Made by a program: the position numbers and the translations under genes
Shown: positions 5,292-6,039 of the stretch, one piece after another
Numbering within the stretch: the first letter of the stretch is position 1
Layout of the letters: each line of letters opens with the position of its first letter
The notes under the pieces: generated by a model
Databases searched by the model: none
Seen by the model: the letters and a program-made list of their open reading frames with translations, nothing else
Told to the model about the DNA's origin: nothing
Source of the DNA: Nitrospinota bacterium
GTDB taxonomy: Bacteria; Nitrospinota_A; UBA7883; JADGGD01
Length of the DNA stretch: 6,039 nt
Direction of reading: 5' to 3'
Assembly (NCBI GenBank): GCA_015229165.1
Contig: JADGCD010000129.1
Location: 1 to 6,039 of the forward strand

Positions 5292-6039
5292 ATGAAACGG
5301 ACTCCGACGGCAGCCGGTCTTCTTGTGTCGATGCCGGGACCGGTCCGCGAGTTCGGCGCCTACTTCGGTATCTTGGGGGCGTCGCTGGCCTCTTTTGCGC
5401 AATTCTTCCGCCCGCCGGTTCGGAGCGTCCTCTACCGGCAGATCTATTTCACCGGCCTCGAACCGCTCCTGAAAATGGCGATGGTCTCCCTTTTCATGGG
5501 GGCGGCGGTCATCACCCAGATCACCGTCCTCTTCGGCCTCAACACCGAAATTCTCGGGAAAGTTCTCCTTTGGACCGTCCTGCGGGAGTTGGGTCCGTTG
5601 CTGACCGCCATGCTGGTGATCGCCCGCAGCGGCGTAGCGGTGACGGCGGAGCTTGCCGCCATGAAAGTAGCCGGAGAGATACGCCTGATCGAACTGATGG
5701 GAATCAACCCCTTCAACTACCTGATCGTTCCCCGGGTGGCGGGAATGATCCTCTCGCTCATGTTGCTGACCGTGTACCTGCAAGCCGCCGCCGTGTTCGG
5801 CGGGCTTCTCCTGTGCGACCCTCTGCTCGACGTGCCGGTGCAAAAGACCCTCACGTCGCTGGTGGCTTCCGCCACGTTGGGGGACATATTCCTCTCTTTG
5901 ACCAAGAGCGCCCTTTTCGGCGGGGTCATCGGCGCCATCGTCTGCTACCAGGGGGTGTCGGTCACCGGCGCCATCACCCAGATACCGCAGGCGACCATCA
6001 AGGCGGTCATGCGGTCGTTCCTTGCGGTCTTCATCCTGA
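5292..6039 (+). CDS. mlaE: MlaE-family ABC transporter permease (3' partial)
   Basis: The frame stays open to the window end, giving 249 residues from the ATG at 5292. MlaE permeases are about 260 residues long, so only the last few are missing. The protein is an inner-membrane subunit of the Mla/MCE-type phospholipid transporter that moves lipids between inner and outer membranes. Features: an amphipathic start (about 15-57, ending RQIYFTGLEPL), then membrane segments including about 58-82, 144-172 and 196-221. The family core runs from RELGPLLTAML (98-108) through ARSGVAVTAELAAMKV (111-126) and ELMGINPFNYLIVPRVAG (134-151); SALFGGVIGAIVCYQG (206-221) is also typical. No clear ribosome binding site precedes the ATG; a second ATG at residue 14 is possible, and an in-frame TAG at 5256-5258 rules out anything far upstream. 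The ATPase (MlaF-like) and MCE protein (MlaD-like) would be expected just beyond the right edge. The gene symbol names the family, not proven orthology. Confidence 0.9.
   Translation, partial: MKRTPTAAGLLVSMPGPVREFGAYFGILGASLASFAQFFRPPVRSVLYRQIYFTGLEPLLKMAMVSLFMGAAVITQITVLFGLNTEILGKVLLWTVLRELGPLLTAMLVIARSGVAVTAELAAMKVAGEIRLIELMGINPFNYLIVPRVAGMILSLMLLTVYLQAAAVFGGLLLCDPLLDVPVQKTLTSLVASATLGDIFLSLTKSALFGGVIGAIVCYQGVSVTGAITQIPQATIKAVMRSFLAVFIL

Overview
The window is a GC-rich stretch of bacterial chromosome, about six kilobases, with tightly packed genes, GTG and TTG start codons, and no mobile elements, tRNA, rRNA or CRISPR. An MlaE-family lipid-transport permease implies a Gram-negative cell with an outer membrane. 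A receiver–kinase–receiver hybrid sensor and a Helicobacter-type long NhaA would fit a deltaproteobacterium of the Desulfuromonas/Geobacter kind. That placement is a low-confidence inference, because no marker gene is present.

Layout. Bases 2-877 (+) hold the C-terminal three quarters or so of a radical SAM/SPASM enzyme, cut off at its N-terminus by the window edge. It converges on a cytoplasmic hybrid histidine kinase (881-2539, -) with only three bases between the two stop codons. Upstream of the kinase, a 122-base gap holds its sigma70-like promoter and a C-rich nhaA trailer, which also reads as a G-quadruplex motif on the + strand. Next comes nhaA (2662-4059, -), a Na+/H+ antiporter whose GTG start is set by a good ribosome binding site and an extended -10 promoter just upstream. 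A 148-base divergent control region separates it from a TTG-started NAD-dependent epimerase/3-beta-HSD-like short-chain dehydrogenase (4208-5218, +). After 73 bases comes an MlaE-type ABC permease (5292 to the window end, +), cut off at its C-terminus.

How the genes fit together. The epimerase and the MlaE permease are probably one transcription unit for envelope lipid or glycolipid metabolism and transport. The ATPase and MCE-domain partners would be expected just past the right edge. nhaA is a single-gene unit for sodium/pH homeostasis. The kinase looks like an orphan phosphorelay protein with no output partner in the window, and the radical SAM enzyme is the visible end of another + strand unit.

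I found no clearly new biological system. The best leads are the SPASM protein with a widened cysteine spacing, the epimerase–MlaE pairing with a hairpin over the intervening stop codon, and the compact nhaA/epimerase control region, where both predicted mRNAs begin with a small hairpin.
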